Positions 1-11,739 of a stretch of DNA of 64,000 bases are shown here, in pieces. The notes under the pieces were generated by a model, which saw only the letters and a list, made by a program, of their open reading frames with translations, did not search any database and had not been told where the DNA came from. Origin of the DNA: Macrocybe gigantea (taxonomy: Eukaryota > Basidiomycota > Agaricomycetes > Agaricales > Callistosporiaceae); contig SJRY01000234.1 of assembly GCA_011319805.1 (NCBI GenBank), positions 434,001 through 498,000 of the forward strand, written 5' to 3'. The first letter of the stretch is position 1; each line of letters starts with the position of its first letter. The translations under genes and the position numbers were made by a program.

Positions 1-335
1 TTAATTTAACCGAGCATCAAGCCATGGCAAATCGGCTAGGCTAGTAACTCACCCCTCCGAAGGCAGCCGTTTTGCAGTAATTTGCCGGATGCGTCGCGGG
101 ACACCTTTGATCATATGTAAATCAGTTCACGTATGTAGCCCATCAGAAAAGTTCCACTCACGCGCCGATGATTTTGACCTTTATGGTAGTTCCAGTGCAG
201 GAGCCGGATATCTCGCCATCGAGCGAACCAGTGCCCGTCAAATTCCTGCCAGCTCATGACGTGCGCTGCGCCGGTCATGCTCACATCGAACGTTACAGCA
301 CTGAAAAGGCTTTTTTATTAGCGTTTACTTAGCCT
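1..335 (-). other. Possible exons of an unrecognised gene cut by the left edge
   Basis: On the minus strand two short open segments are bounded by plausible splice signals. About 255 down to 162 reads a Gly/Thr-rich stretch ending TTIKVKIIGA before a GTGAGT donor. From 104 down to 53 a second segment reads CPATHPANYCKTAAFGG before another GTGAGT donor. The phases join (GC plus G), which suggests exons of one gene continuing past position 1. Composition (Gly, Thr, Cys) would fit a secreted protein, but I do not recognise a family and cannot place a start. It could also be chance. Confidence 0.25.
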
Positions 336-339
336 AGTA

Positions 340-1336
340 TCGTGACTTCCACATGTCTGTACTAGCCCTCTCCCGCATAAGACGCTATTGCGAGATCGTC
401 GCTTTGACCCTCAAACGGAGTGTGATGCACTCACGGCCAACACAGTTCACGCAGGCCTCATGTCCATCACTAGGCTAGATCAAAACTGAATAAAACGTGC
501 ACCTGGATACAACCACTCGCCATTTGCTCGCATCTTTGGTCCCAGCGCATCGTGGCCACCGTCCAAAGAGGAGACGAGTCACTCATAGCGGCGGAAAAAA
601 TGCCATTACCCTGCGAGATGCTCGGGGAAAGCCCTGCTTATGATTTCCGTCGTGTTCAGAAACAACCCGTGACATTGAAAGCCTAAGAACTTTCCAGGAC
701 AAGCAACAGAAGATTGGGTATCGTTGCAGAACGCGCGAAGAAAAGATCGTTGATGCCAAGTGAGTATGAAAAGATAGCTCACGTTAAGTTCCACGTAGTA
801 ACGGTCAAAGCCTGCGTCAAAAATGCAATGATGCCCAAGAATCCTGCGGAAAGCATCTCCAAGGAGTTGGGGAGAAAAAGAAACAACTGTGCCCTTTATA
901 TCTTTCTCCCCGGTAAAAATGCCGCGAGAATGAGAAACGGTCAAGAAGCACATGATCTTGCCTAAGACTTGGTACAGACGAAATGGTATAACTTGCACGT
1001 ACACATACACAGGAGCACAACAGAATTTCTTTCATAGGACGATGTCTCCCAAGATGGAGCATTGTGACCTCTGAGTGTCCTGACGAATTTCCGCACATCT
1101 CGCGCGAGGTTGATTTCTTTTCCGGCAAGTCAAACCCGAGATATATAGCGTATCGCGAGTTATTTGTCCCGAAAGGCAGATCAAGCAAGCATATATTCCT
1201 GTAAATGTCGACTCCTGTTTCGAATGTGTCTGTAAACAAAGGCGGTATAATACCCAGTCAATTTTATTCAGGCACTCCCTCCTGTCCTTCGCTGCAGTAT
1301 CATTACGTCGTCCTCATCGCCAGCCTTACCATGCAA
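340..1336. other. No supportable gene
   Basis: About 1 kb downstream of the SRA-YDG gene. Several overlapping open frames of 80-140 codons occur on both strands, but none has a recognisable motif or a coherent set of splice signals. I see no RNA gene or repeat. Confidence 0.5.
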
Positions 1337-2963
1337 CTAGTCTACTTCCCGGCACGCTGACCTGTCCTCGTCGAGACCGTGTTCAAGCAACGATTTTTTT
1401 TCTTCTACCTCCCCCACTTTATTTTCGCGGTTTGAGCCATTGTCTTCACACATCAACTCATCGTTATCGTCGTCGATTACAGGCAAGGGAGACTGCCCAG
1501 GAATGCGCTATAAATAGCATTTTATAGGTGATCAAGGCCCAATTGTCACATGGAGCACACCTTGAATGCGAATTTGCAGACGAGGTATCCTTTCGGGTTC
1601 AGCCCTCTATCCATCCAAGCCTATAGAGAATTGTAAATATCTTCTGCGTGAATCAACTTAGACTAGCTCACTTTTTCGACTGTGTAAAGGCCGTCATAAC
1701 GGTAGCTGCCGATAAACGTTCGTAGCCTGAAGGGGAAAAAATAGAAAGGAGACCAACCCTTTCGCCGGAGCGTAGCGAGATTGTAATTTGTATCCTCGTA
1801 TCACACGGACAGGTTTCTTGGTTTCAGATGATCGCTGAAGTACATCTTAGCTCACCTTCAGATAGGAAGATGTATGTAACTCACTTCCAAAGCTCTATTA
1901 AACTGGATCATGCCATGATCTGTCAAGATGCATGAGTCTCAGAAAGAAGGCACGCAACAGGATTATCAAAGGTCTGATCAGATCTTTGAGGCCCAGTTCG
2001 TAGCTGATTGACAAAATGAAATCATGATCACACTCGCAACTGAACAAGAGAAGGCGAACATTCTTTGGTGCATCCTTGGTTCCTTTCAAGTCTCTTCCAC
2101 CTGAAAGAAAAAGATGAGACACGGATCAGATATTACGCGGGAGACAAACCGGATCCTGTGTATGTGCTATGAAAGCAGTCGATAAGCAATTTCGTTCGTT
2201 TGGTCAAAAAAAAAAAGCAAAAAATCTACTCATTACTCACAATGCATACCCAAGTCAATATCATCATCATAGCCACCACTGAGTGCGACGCTATACGCTC
2301 CTTCGCTCCCCGCGGAAATTCCTGCGACCCAAGGTCTATCGAGGGAAAAGCTTAGGATTCACCTCACCGAGTCGTTCACTGCCGACGTACGCATGAACCG
2401 AGTCATTACTGCATTCCTGACGTGTTTCCCACCAAGAGCCAACTTCAACGCCAGGGATCTGTCCATATACTTTTCTTCCAAAGGCCTAAGGAACGGCAGC
2501 ACAGTGACCAATATGGAACTCACGGGTCATGTCTTCTCTTTAGAACGTTACCCTTCCCGGAGCGGTCCAACTCGAATTGATCGGTAATCTTGGAGGTAAT
2601 CAAGGACAAGGGTTCCGATGTCCTGAGTTCGGATTGGTAGTCTTTGTTCTTTCCGGCATTTCTGGCGCTCCGGCGGAGACCCAACGAATTCGCACTGGTT
2701 GAGGATTCAGACATTGTTCGCGACACCTTGGAAGGAAGTTCTGATTCATCCTGTTCCTCAGGTGCGACCTTCCGCTTCTGAGCCTGTGATTTCGCTTTTT
2801 TTGACTTGGACTTATCCCTCAACTCTATAAACGGAGCATCAAGTCCTAGTTGTTTCAACAGCAGTTTATTCTAAAGCGCGTCAGCCATACTCCTCGTCTT
2901 TACCTGAGAGAGTCTCACCCTCTGAATGTTAAGTTCCCGTTGCTTCTCGTATTCGGAGACCAT
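1337..2963 (-). CDS. SRA-YDG domain protein (methylated-DNA reader, UHRF1-like fold)
   Basis: Predicted nuclear protein with a single SRA-YDG domain, the fold that flips out and binds 5-methylcytosine or 5-hydroxymethylcytosine. The start at 2963 gives MVSEYEKQRELNIQR, spliced (intron donor at 2918) to a basic, serine-rich region. The SRA domain then assembles from many small exons: YGQIPGVEVGSWWE, APWVAGISAG, VALSGGYDDDIDLG, TYTGSGGRDLKGTKDAPKN, LRTGPQRSDQTFDNP, FNRALE, SSETKKPVRVIRGYK, GYRYDGLYTVEKAW and GYLVCKFAFK. It ends with an acidic tail and TAG at 1337. I count about ten introns. One donor near 2230 must be a GTAATG to keep phase and is the least certain junction. No RING or PHD is present, so unlike UHRF1 it is SRA only. 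I know similar SRA-only proteins from mushroom genomes. Family call firm; exact exons moderately sure. Confidence 0.88.
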
Positions 2964-3221
2964 AGTGAGAAAAGACAAGTTCCTGTAGTGGCTCAAGTTC
3001 AACGTTCAACGTTACCAAGTTGGGATAAAAGTGATGTCACGTGATTTTTACATGACCGTGAATTGATCCAAAATTATGTTATATAGCAAGAACTCCACCA
3101 CATTAGAGTCATCCAAAACACAGGGAATGTTTTAGCTTTCCATCCTGTATGTAAGAAGAGTAAATAAGAAGATCCGGATAGAAGCCAAAGGCGCGACATG
3201 GGTCGCCATTGACTACTTCGG

Positions 3222-4404
3222 CTACTTAATCCTCTTAAGCTGCAGGTATGAAGGGATTGAGAAGGATAGTCACGATAGAAGAAATGGAGAGACGTACCTT
3301 CTGCGTATTGAGGTATATCTTCCTGTCAACATTATCGGTCTTCTCTTCAATAACGTCGAGCCGCTTGTTCTGATTGTCAAGCTCCTGGCCCAGGGTCATG
3401 CTGAGGACTTTGAGCCTGCCCGCAGCATCACTGATCTCATCTAAATTGTTGTCGATTTCGTCTTCCATCTCGTCGTCAGAGGCAGTGGCGTCGAATTGAA
3501 AGCGTTTCCTCTGTTCTTGTCTGAGTGTTTGCTGTTCCGCAGTCCTGAATCTGCTGCGTCCGCCGGCAATTCCTTCTTCATCACCCCCACCACGACCGTA
3601 CGTTGCTGCACGTCCAATTCTATTTTGAGAATCCCGGAGTTCCATCATGGTCTTCTCTCTCTCCATACGCTCTTCATCATAACGTGCACGTACTTTGGAT
3701 TCCTTTGCGGCTCGTTTGGCATCCTTATCCCAAGTGATGACGGGACGGAAGATGGAACGATTCAGTTGCTTGAGTTCGTTGGTGTTATCCTCGGCCCGGG
3801 CAGAGTGACCCTTGGCAACATCCAAGTGACGCTCAGTGTTTGCGAGTTTCTCTACGGGACGATTAAATGAAATTGATATCGGCAGGCAATAAAAATACAT
3901 ACCAGATTGGTCGCCGAGTTTGAGCAGTGTGTTACGAGCAGTGTCCTCTGCCTCGCGAGCGATGCGGAGAGCGTTTCTGGTCGAATTTACGCTCTCTTGT
4001 TTGACAACGCGTGTTTGTTTCTTGATACCTTCTATGTCTTCTTCTGTCTCTTGCCCTGGTATGGGCCCTCCATCTTGATGAACATCGGGTCCATCTAGGA
4101 AACGGCCAGAGCCAACCATCTCCGGGTTGTAGCCGGAAAAAAGCTCATTTCGATCTTGGTCCAGTTGGGCAGCACCGCGCGAGTAGACATCGCCAACGCC
4201 CCTGCTGCGGCCATACCTGTCGCGGACAGAATCGTCGCCTGCCAGCGCAGGGCTGGATGAAGTGCTCATGGAGTTATAGAGATGCGCGTCGCGGCTGGGA
4301 ACATAGGTAGCGGCGCTGGAACGGACTGGACGTGGCGATGTGCTGTTGCTCTCTGAAGCAACAGGGGGTATGAGATTTTGATCCTTTCGTTTGAAGAGAG
4401 GCAT
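3222..4404 (-). CDS. SEC9: SEC9, plasma-membrane t-SNARE of the SNAP-25 family
   Basis: Supplies the Qb and Qc helices of the exocytic SNARE complex with an Sso-type syntaxin and a Snc-type synaptobrevin. The N-terminal ~100 residues are Ser/Pro-rich and unstructured. The first SNARE helix runs across the first intron (3852-3901 region) and has its zero-layer Gln in LGDQSEKLANTERHLD. The second lies near the C-terminus, with zero-layer Gln in ELDNQNKRLDVIEEKTD. The linker has no palmitoylation cysteines, as in yeast Sec9. The last coding exon is tiny: NTQK joins LKRIK and stops at 3222, across an intron of about 60 bases. Length is ~370 residues, shorter than yeast Sec9, which has a longer N-terminal region. 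Start at 4404 is the first ATG in frame. The MPP10 stop lies 135 bases upstream on the same strand. Confidence 0.95.
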
Positions 4405-4539
4405 GATGGTGACGGGTTGAGAGCAGCAGTCGCAGTGGTGTGATACTTAAATAAGTAACAGGTAAGCACGTGCCAGAACAGCCTTGGGGGCCTGTGTCAG
4501 TCAACTGTTGTTATATCGGTATCATAGCATTAACGACTG

Positions 4540-6931
4540 TCATCCTTGCTTTTTTTTCTCCCTCTTCTCCTTCCCAACAACCGTCACACCCCTTCCCCGC
4601 TTCACTAGCGAGTCCAACGCCTTTTTTTTGTCCTTTTTCACGCCGCTGATCCCTTTCGTGCTGGAATGTAAACCTGCAGCCTTGCTGAGAGAAGAGCGTA
4701 TCTTCCCTTTTTGTTTTCGCTCCTTCCCGCGTTGCGCCCGTTTTTCAGCCGTTGTCATTTCGCTCCGAGATCGGGGAATGGGAGTATCAGTCGCGAACAG
4801 TTCTTCAGGCGCCAACATGCTCGTAGCCGATTTCATGCTAGGGAGTGCTGATTCCATTGTAACACTCGACACATTTGCAATAGTGGAGATAGTAGATTGT
4901 GGCTGACCAACAACGCAAAAGGGTCAATAACTTAGCGATAACAAAACGAAGATTGAGACCCACAGGCTTCGGCGTGAAGTGAGCGTTGCACAAGGCGTCC
5001 AGCTTGTGACATATCGACTCCCACTGTTTTTCGATGTCCTCGTGTTCTTTTTTCAGCTTCCCGTCTCTGTCGTCGACAGCTTCGCCGCCTTGTGCTGCCA
5101 CGTATTCATTTTCATAAATTTGTGCCAGGGATTGCGTCGATTTCGTGTCTTTCAGTTCGACAAGGCGCGACGGCAAGAAGGGCTTGTCGTCTGTGGAACG
5201 AATGCGGACAACGTCATCGAAGCGACCTTCCAGGATACGTGCTTTGATCGTCCCTTCTAGAGACCGAACGACCTCTTCCGTAATGATAGGGACAGGCTTT
5301 TTAACACGCTCAAAATCTAGATCCTCTTCAAGGAGCGAGTTCTGAGGCCTTGCACGTGAATTAGCTTCACCCATGAGCACCCAATCCTTTGGACCGATAT
5401 TTTCCGCTTCTAATTCTGCTATTTGTTCTTTGAGCAATTCCAGCCGTTTCTCGTGAGTAGAAATATTGGCTGCTAGATATGATAGTGAAAAATGAGTTCG
5501 GACGAGAATGCTGGAAAGAACAGAGGAATACTGACTGTCAACTGGGGCGTCATCATCTGCGAATAGATCGTCTTTCATTCGCTCGATGGCCTGCCTTTCG
5601 TCATCAACGGATGTATCCCCGTCGTCCAACGAAGACAGCTCATCCTCGTTGGCAGAGGACCCCTCTGAAGCATCATCGTTGTTTCCAAGTGACTCTTCAT
5701 CGTCGTCGTCATCACCAAAAGAAAATGGCGAAAAATGGTCATCGCCATCTTCGTCATCGCCGTCGACAATAACGCCTCCTTTTAACAGCGAAACGGGCAA
5801 GCTTTTCCCCTTCGCTTTGATTGTTCTGACTTTGACTTCATCGTGGAAGCGTACGCGAGTGGACTTGGCAGATTGTGTCGGCGGAGAACGTCTTCGTTTG
5901 ACGCGAGGCGGAGGCTCAAAGAAATCTCGATAGTAGAGTTCTGGCGAAAGGTAAGGGACAGAACATACAAAAAAAATAAATTTACGGACCGTTTGTATGT
6001 GCATCCACGTCTTCACCTGGTTCAGCGCGATCATCCACGGTCGCAAAAAGGTCAATGGATGCATCGTCGTCCGATTCATTATCAGCGGCGAGGTGTCCGG
6101 CCGATGAAGAAGCGGCTTCCGCTGCTTCAGCTTCGGCGTTGAACGAAGCCAAATCGAAGAAGCCATCGCTAAGAACAGAAACATCTGACGAATACTGCAT
6201 GTGTGAGCGCAATGCTGCTCTAGAACCAGAGCCTCTTTTCGACTCTGAGAGATCGTTCTCGTTGTCACTTTCGTCAGATGACGAGTCCCGGAGTCCTATG
6301 ACACCTTCGGTTTTCCTAAAAGTTTCTTCTCTATTATCCATAGCTTCGTCATCGTCATGACTATCTTCCTCGCTCCCAATTTCGTCGTATTCCATGTCGG
6401 ATGCTTCTTCTTGACCGTCAATACCGTCAAAATCTTCACTGTTTTCTTCTTCATCCATGGACATGTCATCCGTTGATTCGGGCATGTCTCCATCTTCTTC
6501 TAGAACATTATCCAATATATCACAGATAGTTTTTGTCCTGAGTTCTAGTTGTGCCCATATCTGGTCTTCATCCAAACCTTCAACTAGCAAGGAAGGCAAA
6601 GGGGTGGGAGTGAAGACGAGTGGTATAGGGCTCGGACTCCGTTTCCGCTTTCCATTGGTTTGAGAGCGCGTTTGAGGAGCGGGTGATGAGTTTAGGGAGG
6701 CAACAAGCTTCGAGATGTATGGAATGGAATCTTCCTCCAACCGAAGAGCTAAAAATTGCAACAGTTTCAGACCGCAGGTCGGAGTCTCGACAAAGAAAAA
6801 CAAGCACCCGCATCGAAGATACGCTTCGTCGACTGCAAAGCAGCATTATAGATGTCTTTGTTCGCTGTTGCGAGCTGCTCCGGCTTGTCCTGAATAAGGC
6901 TGGTGAATGTGGACAAGTCGAAGTGATCCAT
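4540..6931 (-). CDS. MPP10: MPP10, U3 snoRNP component for 18S rRNA processing
   Basis: Nucleolar protein of the small-subunit processome, working with Imp3 and Imp4 at the U3-pre-rRNA duplex. The start at 6931 gives MDHFDLSTFTSLIQDKPEQL. An intron then leads to ALRLEEDSIPYISKL and a very acidic Asp/Glu/Ser-rich centre. The conserved block follows: ELYYRDFFEPPPR, then HEKRLELLKEQIAELEAEN, KDWVLMGEANSRARPQNSLL, KPVPIITEEVVRSLE and RILEGRFDDVVR. The C-terminus is Lys-rich (KKDKKKALDSLVKRGR), as in other Mpp10 proteins. I read four introns, all phase-consistent. It is divergent from the SUR7-type gene with 197 bases between starts, likely a shared promoter. Confidence 0.95.
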
Positions 6932-7128
6932 TAGTGTTTGGGTGTGTTTGTGCCGAAATGGAAAGGGTCCTGCTTTTGTTGTCGATCCTGCGCTTATTAT
7001 TGTCTATCTCATTTTAGGACAATGCATTGTTCAACGCCTTATAAGTTCTCTCATCGTGCCCAAATGCCTCTTCTCCACGTCCTCTCTTCTTATTACGAGC
7101 CTCTTGACGAGCCTTTTCTCTCTTCATC

Positions 7129-8056
7129 ATGATCGCTGGTCTTTCAAAAGCCGTCACTCTCTATCTCGCGCCCATTCTCGCGCTCACAGCCATTCTTCTT
7201 TCTCTTTTTGCATTCCTTTCGCCTGTCGTCATGCTGCATGACCGCGTTTCTTTGCTTACTGTCGTTCCTTCCACTTCCTTGATCCAACCTTCATCATCCA
7301 GTGGCGTTGATGGGCCCAGCTTGTTTCTGGGTGTCCTTGGTCAGTTCTGTTTGCTGCAGAACTTTCACCTGTGTCTGACGATTTCTCCACCAGGTTCTTG
7401 TTCCCGCCCAAACAACGCAGCAGGCATCAACTGCACTGTGCCTACCTTCTCACCTGTATATGGTAAGTAATAGCCATCTTGCGATGTGAGGTGACCTGAC
7501 GGTTTTGTTACCCTCAAGACTTGTCTGCACTCCCAAAGAATGCACCGACCTCATTGTTGTCTGCTCCTGCAGCCTCTACCCCTGCATTCATTGCTGTCGC
7601 CCTCTCCTTCTCGATCCTCTTCTTCATCACTTTTACGCTCATATCTTTCCGACACAAAATGGGAGAGAGAGTATCCGGGTTTTTGGACAGACCACTGATT
7701 CAGAGACTTTCTGCTTGGATAGGTTTTTTCGGCTTCATTATTGGTATCCATGATCAAATCGCTTTTTCTAATGTTTGCCTGAACTAGCTTCTGTCAGGTC
7801 TCACGTCCTTTTTAATCATCCGCATGTGGTTCGGAAAGGCCGTACAAGACTTCAACAATAGCATTGAAGTCCAAGGGGAGCAAGGTCCGAAGCTTTTAGC
7901 TTCCGCAGGCAATGCATTCACGAGTGAGTTTTGTCGAGTCAGCACGATGTCTTTTCCCACCTTATATATTATACAGTGGTCTGGGTTGCATACGCATTTT
8001 ACGCTGTTCCGATCATTGTCTCGCTAGCCAAGCTCAACGTCAAAGCATCAAAATAG
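7129..8056 (+). CDS. SUR7/PalI-family four-pass plasma-membrane protein
   Basis: A four-pass membrane protein of the family that includes yeast Sur7 (eisosome) and Rim9/PalI (pH sensing). The first exon has one membrane helix (YLAPILALTAILLSLFAFLS) followed by an external loop with Cys residues (GSCSRPNNAAGINC). The second helix is FIAVALSFSILFFITFTLIS. The third spans LSAWIGFFGFIIGLTSFLII across an intron, and the fourth is WVAYAFYAVPIIVSLAKL. It ends with NVKASK at 8056. Four introns keep phase. Which branch of the family it belongs to cannot be settled from sequence alone. A PIL1-type eisosome core gene lies at 55458 in the same window. Confidence 0.8.
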
Positions 8057-8660
8057 AGTATTGCATCATTGTAAAACTAGATATTACATCCGATTTCGTG
8101 TCTATGTGAGTGAGTGTTGGTACCTGTTTACCATCAGCCTCCATCGCAGACCATGAGCATGGCCACCCGACCAGGTTGAGGATAACTAACTGGATCCTCG
8201 CAGGCTCTGACCTACACTCCGATGCACATGCATGCTCTGACAGTGTTGTATTCTCCCACTATCATCGGACAGATTGCCATGTGTTCATCAGCCGTGGTTC
8301 GCCCCACCGCCTCGCCAAAACATCGGCATCGGGATGTTTTCCCTTGGCCTGATGTCAGTTTTTATTCTTTCATCGTATTTCTCTCACCGTTCTGGAGTCA
8401 TATCTGCCCGTCTGGTTTTGACTCGCGCATTGACGCTCTCTATCCCCATCGCCGGAATGCCAAGCTACTCGGGAACGCTCTCGCTACTTCAACGCTACGT
8501 TTTTAGCACCCTACCGGTAGATGCTGTCCCGCTCCTTTGACTCAGTCATTGGGAATGGAGACCATGCCGTGTCAATCGCACTCCTGAATTTCCATATGCC
8601 GTCCAAGGACACGTATAAATACTCCAGCTCAATTAGGATGATCCTCAGCCTGTTTTTCAG
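8057..8660 (+). other. Intergenic stretch with an unexplained hydrophobic frame
   Basis: Between the SUR7-family gene and PL8 copy 1. A plus-strand frame at 8274-8540 is hydrophobic (it includes MFSLGLMSVFILSSYFS), but I recognise no family and see no convincing splice partners. The last ~100 bases should hold the PL8 copy 1 promoter. Nothing else supportable. Confidence 0.4.
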
Positions 8661-11404
8661 ATGTTTCCCCGTCTCCTGCCTCTTTTGCTCTATCTTCACG
8701 CACATTTTTACGCCCCTTCGTATGGAGGGGAACTTGACACCATACGCGAAAGGAGGGTTGCGAATATCATATCCAGTACTACTGGCGCTACCTCCATACC
8801 GTCGTGGTATGTTGTTAAAAGAGAACCATTCGATTGCCAATGAAAGGTATTCTACAGGCTATCAACCCTCGGCGCTGACGGAAAATGGCCTGATACTGAA
8901 GTCAACTATGCTACGGGATGTGACGCCCAGCAGGCGAGCTGGCCTGCTCAAAGTCACTGGAGCAGAATTAGCAAGTAGTCGAATCTTGTCATGCAAATGA
9001 GGCGTAATCTATCCCCTAGATACGTTCGCCGCGGCCTGGCACGGCGGACTGCGAAACGCTGCTCAGTATGCCGGCAGCCCCGCAGTCAGAGACGCCATTT
9101 CGAGGGCGATGCAATTTTGGTTCGCTAATGATTTTACCAATCCCGCATGTCTCGATCAAGGTGGTACATCGGCCTGCCCTTGTTCGACTCCAGGTTTTTG
9201 GAATCAGAATTGGGCGTCTAACGTGAGCAGTGAATAGCCTCCTTTCTTGCCCACCCTCAAGGCGGACGAAATCAGGTTATTCTGATACCTGGCTGGGTCG
9301 GACAAGCATGCCTACTGCTAGGTGATAGTCTTAGCTCCTCCGAATTGGCAAGTTGCCAAGGCATGACCAGCCGCTCATATGATACATTCGCCACCGGAAT
9401 TAATGGTGTCAGCGCAATCACTGGTGCAAATGCCCTAGACATTGCCAGCATTGGCATAGATCTGGGACTCCTTGCATTGGACGACGGTCGAGTTTCTGAC
9501 GCCTATGACAAAGTGCACAGTGAAGTCGTTATTCAGGACGGCATCAAAGCTGACGGTATTCGGGCGGACGGTTCATTCGGTGCGGAAATCGCACCTGTTG
9601 AATGTTGATATTCTCTTATACATCAGCGTGCTTCGTAGGAACATTCCGGGATCATCTACAACGGAAACTACGGTTTGTGGCTCACTTTTCACTGTCAGGT
9701 GCTATTATGAGCGTACTTTTGCAGGCAAAGACTAGTACGCGTTTGTGGATTAACATCGTTGTCCTACTTCTCACCTGGTCTTCTTCTTAGTGCTAACGAC
9801 GTATTGAATTTGGAGATCGCTGCCGGAGGAACCTCTTATCAAGCAGATACCGATTCAAGGGCAGCTTTTACGCATTGTTGGAGGCGTATCCGTGGGTGGC
9901 TTTCTTTAATGCTCTGACAGGAGTGCTACATTGGGACTTCGTGCGTCACTGGCTTGTATTTCTTAATTCGGGCTCATACTGCTTCCCAGTCAGTCCTTGG
10001 GCGCATTATTTCCATGCCTGTCTCCTCCAATCAGTAAGTTCGATCCATGTTTAGTTCATTGCATCTTTCCTGACATCCTCTTGCAGGGCAACTGCAAATC
10101 TGAAGACGAATCTCACCCAAATACAAGTTTTAGGGCAATTATGGGATTCTGAGGACGTACAGCATGTTTATGATAGCCTGATCAAAACCGAGTCTGACGC
10201 AAACGTCGGAGCCTTGGTTGGCAATAAAATCTTCTACGCAATGACTATATGGTGCATGCAACCCCCCGTTCTCAGTGAACTGATCCTCATATCGGTCGTA
10301 CAGGTGCACCGCGGACCTGGTTATGTTACAACATTGCGGATGTATTCGAAGCGAACTCAGAATACGGAATGCACGAATTCCCAGAACCCTTTTGGCTTCC
10401 ATCTATCGGATGGCACCACCTATACATACATGCGAGGTGATGAATATGAAGATATATTCGCCGCATGGGATTGGAATCTTATCCCAGGGATCACGGTGGA
10501 CTATGACGCAACCCCTCTAACTTGTTCGACTGTCCGCAAAACAGGGACACAAGCCCTTGTTGGAGGTGCTTCTAACGGCAAGTGGGAGTTGCTGCGATGA
10601 GATACGAGACGCCAACCACGAAGACGTTAAGCTGGAGGAAGACATGGTTTTTCCTGGATGATGACGTGCAATTCGTCATGGTAGCGAGGCTTACTTCCGC
10701 CACGACAGCGCCGGTATTCTCTGTCCTGGACCAGCGGCGACGTTCAGGTGATGTACTGGTGGACGGTGTGAGTAGTCCCTCAGGAAACTACTCCTCCGCT
10801 TCGACTCTGTGGCATGGGGGGGTTGGCTATGCATTCAACGTCTCGAACCCTGGAACCACCCTCTCCATTCAGCTCGGTAGCAGAACGGGCAGTTGGCAGA
10901 CGATCGGAACTTCTACCGAACCTCAGTCCACCGTCGACATTTTCGCAGCATGGCTTCATCATTCCGATTTGACGGCTTCGACGTCATATACGGTCTTTCC
11001 AGCCACATCATTTTCCTCCTTCCAGCAAAAGGCCCAAGCCGCCCAGTTGCAGTCAATTAGGAATGATGGCAGCATTTCTGCTCTTTTAGATCCTGTTCAC
11101 AAGACCGCAATGCTTGTCTTTTGGGTGGATACCGGAGGATCTGTCACTATTCCCGCGGCGACGATGGGCAAGCGCCGGTGACGGTGAAGTCTTCGGGGAG
11201 TGCTGCGGTCATCGTGGCATGGATAGCTGGGAGGTTACAGTGTCAGATCCGACGCAGACGTTGTCTGTATTGACTCTCAACTTCACACTTGGATCAGGGT
11301 CGGTGCCGGCAGGCTGGGGCTCTTCAAAGACCAGGACGCTGACGGTTGATCTCCCCAATGATGCCATGGCCGGCAACAGTGTCAGCAGTTTATTGTTAGT
11401 GTAG
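8661..11404 (+). pseudogene. Polysaccharide lyase family 8, copy 1, reading frame broken
   Basis: A tandem relative of the PL8 lyase at 11740. It starts MFPRLLPLLLYLHAHFYA (signal peptide), then reads IRERRVANIISSTTGA and spliced LGADGKWPDTEVNYATG. It continues through AAAWHGGLRNAAQYAG, TGANALDIASIGID, GIIYNGNYG, LGQLWDSED, GDEYEDIFAAWDWNLIPG and FSVLDQ to a stop at 11404. Frame breaks lie near 9639 (type unclear), 9872, 10239, 10580, 11157 and 11231. The last five are each repaired by one extra base in a short run. The intron at 8971-9019 has a GC donor. An intron present in copy 2 (about 13800-13851) is absent here. Either this is a decaying copy or the assembly has lost bases; conserved single-copy genes here show the same kind of break, so I do not call it dead with certainty. 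Confidence 0.75.
8971..9019 (+). other. GC-AG intron in PL8 copy 1
   Basis: The donor is GCAAGT and the acceptor is CTAG. Removing 49 bases joins SHWSRI to TFAAAWHGG, as in copy 2, whose intron at the same place has an ordinary GT donor (GTAAGG). No GT donor nearby keeps the frame. Confidence 0.8.
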
Positions 11405-11739
11405 TATGTCTTTACGAATGATGAATCTCCTTTTTCGTGATGTGCACCTATCAACCGGGTCCCATGGTCACAGAGCTTGACTTTCGTCCATGTGGATCTA
11501 GTCCGAATCGCCCCATTTTTGTTTGATGGACCACAACCGCAAGGCGCCGTCCTCCTAGGGCAATGACGGGCAACACTGCGGACCGAACGCGACATCATCT
11601 GCCCCCTTCGCACACAAGCTTCGAAAGGATATCATGGATGCTAAGCCCGTCAAAGTCCGCCTTGGGTGCATTCATATAAACTATTCAGGTTTGGATGCAA
11701 TGCCAAAAAGTCTGAGACTCACTCCGCCTGGTTCCAGCG
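11405..11739 (+). other. Spacer between the two PL8 copies
   Basis: 335 bases between the copy 1 stop and the copy 2 start. It should hold the copy 1 3' end and the copy 2 promoter. I see no further gene or clear repeat. Confidence 0.5.

Noticed and set aside
817..1239. Open frame of 140 codons on the minus strand near the left end
   Set aside because: No motif, no splice context, and competing frames of similar length on the other strand.
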